Positions 61,628-64,000 of a stretch of 64,000 nt of DNA are shown in pieces. The DNA lies in assembly GCF_946886895.1 (NCBI RefSeq), contig NZ_CAMPJO010000001.1, forward strand, positions 543,610-607,609. The letters run 5' to 3'. A model generated the notes under the pieces. That model was not told where the DNA came from. It ran no database searches and was given only the letters and a program-made list of their open reading frames with translations. Numbering within the stretch: position 1 is the stretch's first letter; each line of letters begins with the position of its first letter. Source of the stretch: an uncultured Marinobacter sp. (GTDB lineage Bacteria > Pseudomonadota > Gammaproteobacteria > Pseudomonadales > Oleiphilaceae). The position numbers were made by a program, and so were the translations under genes.

Positions 61628-63160
61628 GTGAGCAACACTTATAATGATCTGAGTACAGCACGACTGGTCGAGCTGGCACTGGCACGTAACGAAGGCCAGC
61701 TGGCTTCCAACGGATCACTGGTCGTGAAGACCGGCGAGCGTACCGGCCGGTCACCCAAGGACCGTTTTATCGTCGAGGAACCGAGCACCGTCGACGACAT
61801 CCACTGGGGGCCGATCAACCGTCCATTCGATGCCGACAAGTTCGACGCCCTCTGGGATCGCGTTGAAGCCTACATCACCGAACAGGACCGTTTTGTGTCC
61901 CAGGTTCACGTAGGCTCGGATCCCGAGCACTACCTGCCGGTGAAAATGACCACGGAAACCGCCTGGCAGAACCTGTTCGGCCGCACCCTGTTTATCCGTC
62001 CGGACAGCTACAACCCGGCCGACAAGCAGGAGTGGCAGATTCTCAACGCCGCCAACTTCGAGTGCGTGCCCGAGCGTGACGGCACCAACAGCAACGGCTG
62101 CGTAATCATCAACTTTGCCAAGCGCAAAGTACTGCTGGCCGGCATGCACTACGCCGGCGAAATGAAAAAGGCCATGTTCTCCGTGCAGAACTTCCTGCTG
62201 CCGGAAAAAGACGTGCTGCCCATGCACTGCTCCGCCAACGTGGGCGAAGATGGCGAAACCTGCCTGTTCTTCGGCCTCTCCGGCACCGGTAAAACCACCC
62301 TCTCCGCCGACCCGGATCGCTTCCTGATCGGCGACGACGAGCACGGCTGGGGCCCCGGTACCGTGTTCAACATCGAAGGTGGCTGCTACGCCAAGTGCAT
62401 CGACCTGAGCCAGAAAAACGAACCCATCATCTGGGACGCCATCCGCTTCGGTGCCATCGTTGAAAACGTCACCATCGACCCGGAAACCCGCGAGCCGGAC
62501 TACACCGACGTTTCCCTCACCGAAAACTCCCGCTGCGCCTACCCGCTGGAGCACGTTGAGAAGCGCGTGATTGAAAACCGCGCCGGCGAGCCGTCTCACA
62601 TTGTCTTCCTGACCTGCGACATGACCGGCGTACTGCCGCCCGTGTCTATCCTCAGCAAGGAAGCCGCGGCCTACCACTTCCTCAGTGGCTACACCGCACT
62701 GGTGGGCTCCACTGAAATGGGCTCGTCTTCCAAGCTGAAAGCCACCTTCTCCACCTGCTTCGGCGCCCCCTTCTTCCCGCGCCCGGCCGGCGTTTACGCC
62801 GAGCTGCTAATGAAGCGCATGGACGAGTTTGGCAGCAAGGTCTTCCTGGTTAACACCGGCTGGACCGGCGGCGCCTACGGCGAGGGCGAGCGCTTCAGCA
62901 TCCCCACCACCCGTGGCATCATCGCCGCCATCCAGAATGGCGACCTGGACAACGCCGAAACCGAGCACCTGCCCACCCTGAACCTGAACGTGCCGGTAGA
63001 CGTGCCAGGCGTAGACAACAACCTGCTGAACCCGCGCAATACCTGGGCCAGCAAGGAAGACTACGACGCCAAGGCCGCCGAACTGATTGGCCAGTTCGTG
63101 GAAAACTTCAAGAAGTTTGATGTTTCCGACGCGATTGTGGAGGCCGGGCCGAAAGCGTAA
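61628..63160 (+). CDS. pckA: Phosphoenolpyruvate carboxykinase (ATP)
   Basis: A 510-residue enzyme with a GTG start at 61628 (GAGG 5 bases upstream); an ATG further upstream in frame only adds a low-quality stretch. Motifs: [13 protein letters not shown], the PEPCK-specific [10 protein letters not shown]-loop [13 protein letters not shown] near 217, and DDEHGWG metal site. Known: it converts oxaloacetate and ATP to phosphoenolpyruvate, the first committed step of gluconeogenesis. A -10-like CATAAT lies at 61528-61533 with a poor -35. The gene has its own terminator. Confidence 0.97.
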   Translation: MSNTYNDLSTARLVELALARNEGQLASNGSLVVKTGERTGRSPKDRFIVEEPSTVDDIHWGPINRPFDADKFDALWDRVEAYITEQDRFVSQVHVGSDPEHYLPVKMTTETAWQNLFGRTLFIRPDSYNPADKQEWQILNAANFECVPERDGTNSNGCVIINFAKRKVLLAGMHYAGEMKKAMFSVQNFLLPEKDVLPMHCSANVGEDGETCLFFGLSGTGKTTLSADPDRFLIGDDEHGWGPGTVFNIEGGCYAKCIDLSQKNEPIIWDAIRFGAIVENVTIDPETREPDYTDVSLTENSRCAYPLEHVEKRVIENRAGEPSHIVFLTCDMTGVLPPVSILSKEAAAYHFLSGYTALVGSTEMGSSSKLKATFSTCFGAPFFPRPAGVYAELLMKRMDEFGSKVFLVNTGWTGGAYGEGERFSIPTTRGIIAAIQNGDLDNAETEHLPTLNLNVPVDVPGVDNNLLNPRNTWASKEDYDAKAAELIGQFVENFKKFDVSDAIVEAGPKA

Positions 63161-63174
63161 GCCCGCCTTTACTG

Positions 63175-63211
63175 AAAAAAGCGCCCTGCTCTTTGAGTAC
63201 GGCGCTTTTTT
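63175..63211 (+). terminator. Intrinsic terminator of pckA
   Basis: Stem aaaaaagcgcc (63175-63185) with ggcgctttttt (63201-63211), 15-base loop, 14 bases after the stop codon, followed by further T. Confidence 0.9.
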
Positions 63212-63519
63212 TGTGCCTTTCTCATGCGAATACTTCAGCAAACACTGGAAAAATGGTCGTTGCGACCATGATTTCTGCAGGGTTCAATAATTCTTATTTT
63301 TTTCTTTTTAAATCATAAATTTGGAGGTGAGGCTCCGGATGGGGATAGTAGTCGCTTTGATCGTTTATGCCCGGGGCGGTGGTTAGGAAAATATTCGGAA
63401 CTTATTGACCTGGCGGGGTTTTTTGCCTAGTTTTTGGAGATATTCGAATTGAGATATCGGTCGCGGGCAAAGTGGTCTTGGCGACTCATATACAAATGTT
63501 ATGGCCACAAGGACGTCGA
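63212..63519. other. AT-rich 308-base stretch without a gene
   Basis: From about 63280 the base composition drops sharply (attcttatttttttctttttaaatcataaat) compared with all DNA to the left. No open frame of note and no clear recombination core (GTTRRRY) was found. It carries the promoter region of the following gene and marks the start of foreign-looking DNA. Confidence 0.6.
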
Positions 63520-63870
63520 GTGAAAACGAAGGTTTATCTATCCATTTTTGCCAGCCTCATACTGGCGGTCTTTGTCAGCGTACTCGGCGGATCTTTTGGC
63601 GAGGCACTGGCAAAGCACATAAAGAAAGAGACTGTTGAATTGGCACTGGATGGTCGGTCGATAGCAGAGATTTCCCGAGAAGAAGCCAATGCATTGATGC
63701 AGTCTCCCGAGTTCTCAGACCGTCTGATCGCGGCTGAGAACGAAGTATCTCGCGAATACTGGTGGTATGTTGGTGCGAACTTCGCCATCCAAATTTTGCT
63801 AATTCTTGTCATTAGTTTGGCTTGCGGGAAGTATGTCATTCATACGGTGGCTCGGCATGCGAGGCCATAA
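63520..63870 (+). CDS. Small two-helix membrane protein, probable cassette gene
   Basis: A 116-residue protein with a GTG start, 6 bases after AAGGA; an in-frame ATG at 63472 lies further up without a good site. Helices at about 5-25 (VYLSIFASLILAVFVSVLGG) and 82-104 (YVGANFAIQILLILVISLAC) flank a soluble, Glu-rich loop with RSIAEISREEANALMQSPEF. I recognise no family. Codon use is less GC-biased than in the neighbouring genes. Its TAA stop lies within the left end of an attC-like site, the usual position for integron cassette genes. Function unknown. Confidence 0.65.
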   Translation: MKTKVYLSIFASLILAVFVSVLGGSFGEALAKHIKKETVELALDGRSIAEISREEANALMQSPEFSDRLIAAENEVSREYWWYVGANFAIQILLILVISLACGKYVIHTVARHARP

Positions 63871-63954
63871 CCAGGCGGTCAACCGGACGCCAAAAGCGTG
63901 CCGCTTTTGGTTCCCTTCGCTTGCGCTCCGGCGCCGGTTACCTAAGCGTTAGCT
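63865..63954 (+). repeat. attC-like integron recombination site
   Basis: Left end ccataac (63865-63871); right end aagcgttagct with GTTAGCT at 63948-63954. Inner arms aaccggacgcc (63881-63891) and ggcgccggtt (63930-63939) pair with one unpaired A on the left arm, and a central stem ccaaaagcg/cgcttttgg lies between. An extrahelical base in the inner stem is a hallmark of attC sites, and the right end resembles that of the aadA-type attC (CAAGCGTTAG). The site is about 90 bases. The terminal boxes depart from consensus (RYYYAAC, GTTRRRY) by one base each. Confidence 0.75.
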
Positions 63955-63994
63955 GCTGAGTACATAAAGCACACAATGTGCTACACTCTGGCTT

Positions 63995-64000
63995 ATGAAA
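63995..64000 (+). other. Start of a further gene cut by the window edge
   Basis: Only ATGAAA is visible. It is preceded by the extended -10-like tgcTACACT (63979-63987), which would give an almost leaderless mRNA. As it lies directly after the attC-like site it is probably the next cassette gene. Confidence 0.35.

Noticed and set aside
63377..63390. GTTAGGA as left recombination core of the cassette
   Set aside because: The last base breaks the GTTRRRY rule and no paired attC arm lies to its left.
1..64000. CRISPR arrays, tRNA and rRNA genes, transposase genes
   Set aside because: No regularly spaced direct repeats, no tRNA- or rRNA-like sequence and no transposase reading frame were recognised on either strand.

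Overview
The window is GC-rich DNA from a gammaproteobacterium, most likely Marinobacter or a close marine relative. That inference rests on the dedicated proteobacterial sortase system, the ftsY-ftsE-ftsX-rpoH synteny, the V. cholerae-type type VI secretion (T6SS) gene order and ordinary core genes (cysK, mgsA, greB, mutM, hslR-hslO, pckA). No rRNA, tRNA, insertion sequence with a transposase, or CRISPR array was seen.

Layout. 1-2.7 kb: a truncated rhomboid protease, an empty stretch with a possible gene remnant, a MAPEG protein, a GlsB-type membrane protein and a PlsC acyltransferase. 2.8-8.4 kb: a complete proteobacterial dedicated sortase system, with class GN sortase and VIT/vWA target on the minus strand and a divergent response regulator and histidine kinase. 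8.5-14.2 kb: DUF3422 and DUF815 proteins, methylglyoxal synthase, cysteine synthase, an outer-membrane barrel and a glycerophosphodiester phosphodiesterase. 14.3-15.15 kb: a periplasmic ATP-dependent DNA ligase.

15.15-45.55 kb is one minus-strand T6SS island. Read in transcription order it is tssB, tssC, tssE, tssF, tssG, tagH, tssJ, tssK, tssL, clpV, a VasH-like sigma-54 activator, vasI, tssA (VasJ), tssM, vgrG, a DUF4123 adaptor, a VasX-like pore-forming effector, a DUF6708-like membrane protein, then an array of three near-duplicate membrane proteins (A3, A2, A1), each preceded by a short fragment (B3, B2, B1). The core order is that of the V. cholerae main cluster. The vgrG-adaptor-VasX-membrane protein module, which in V. 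cholerae is auxiliary, is here fused to its end. No hcp or PAAR gene is in the window. The A/B array is the most interesting part: the A proteins keep nearly identical C-terminal halves but have different transmembrane segments, which suggests stacked candidate immunity genes. The B fragments and a mosaic remnant at 15.15-15.41 kb look like orphan effector tips.

45.8-63.2 kb returns to ordinary chromosome: acyl-CoA-binding protein, an orphan integrase N-domain protein, greB with a terminator in its leader, a two-component system, a hydroxyacid-type dehydrogenase, rpoH, ftsX, ftsE, ftsY, rsmD, a fatty-acid desaturase, mutM, yrfG, hslR, hslO and pckA. From about 63.25 kb the sequence turns AT-rich. 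It holds a small membrane protein whose stop codon runs into a 90-bp attC-like site, followed by the first codons of another gene, so the right edge looks like integron-cassette DNA.

Three long palindromes (33.4, 43.0 and 51.7 kb) and GGGGTCAGACCCC elements between the duplicated genes are the main repeats.
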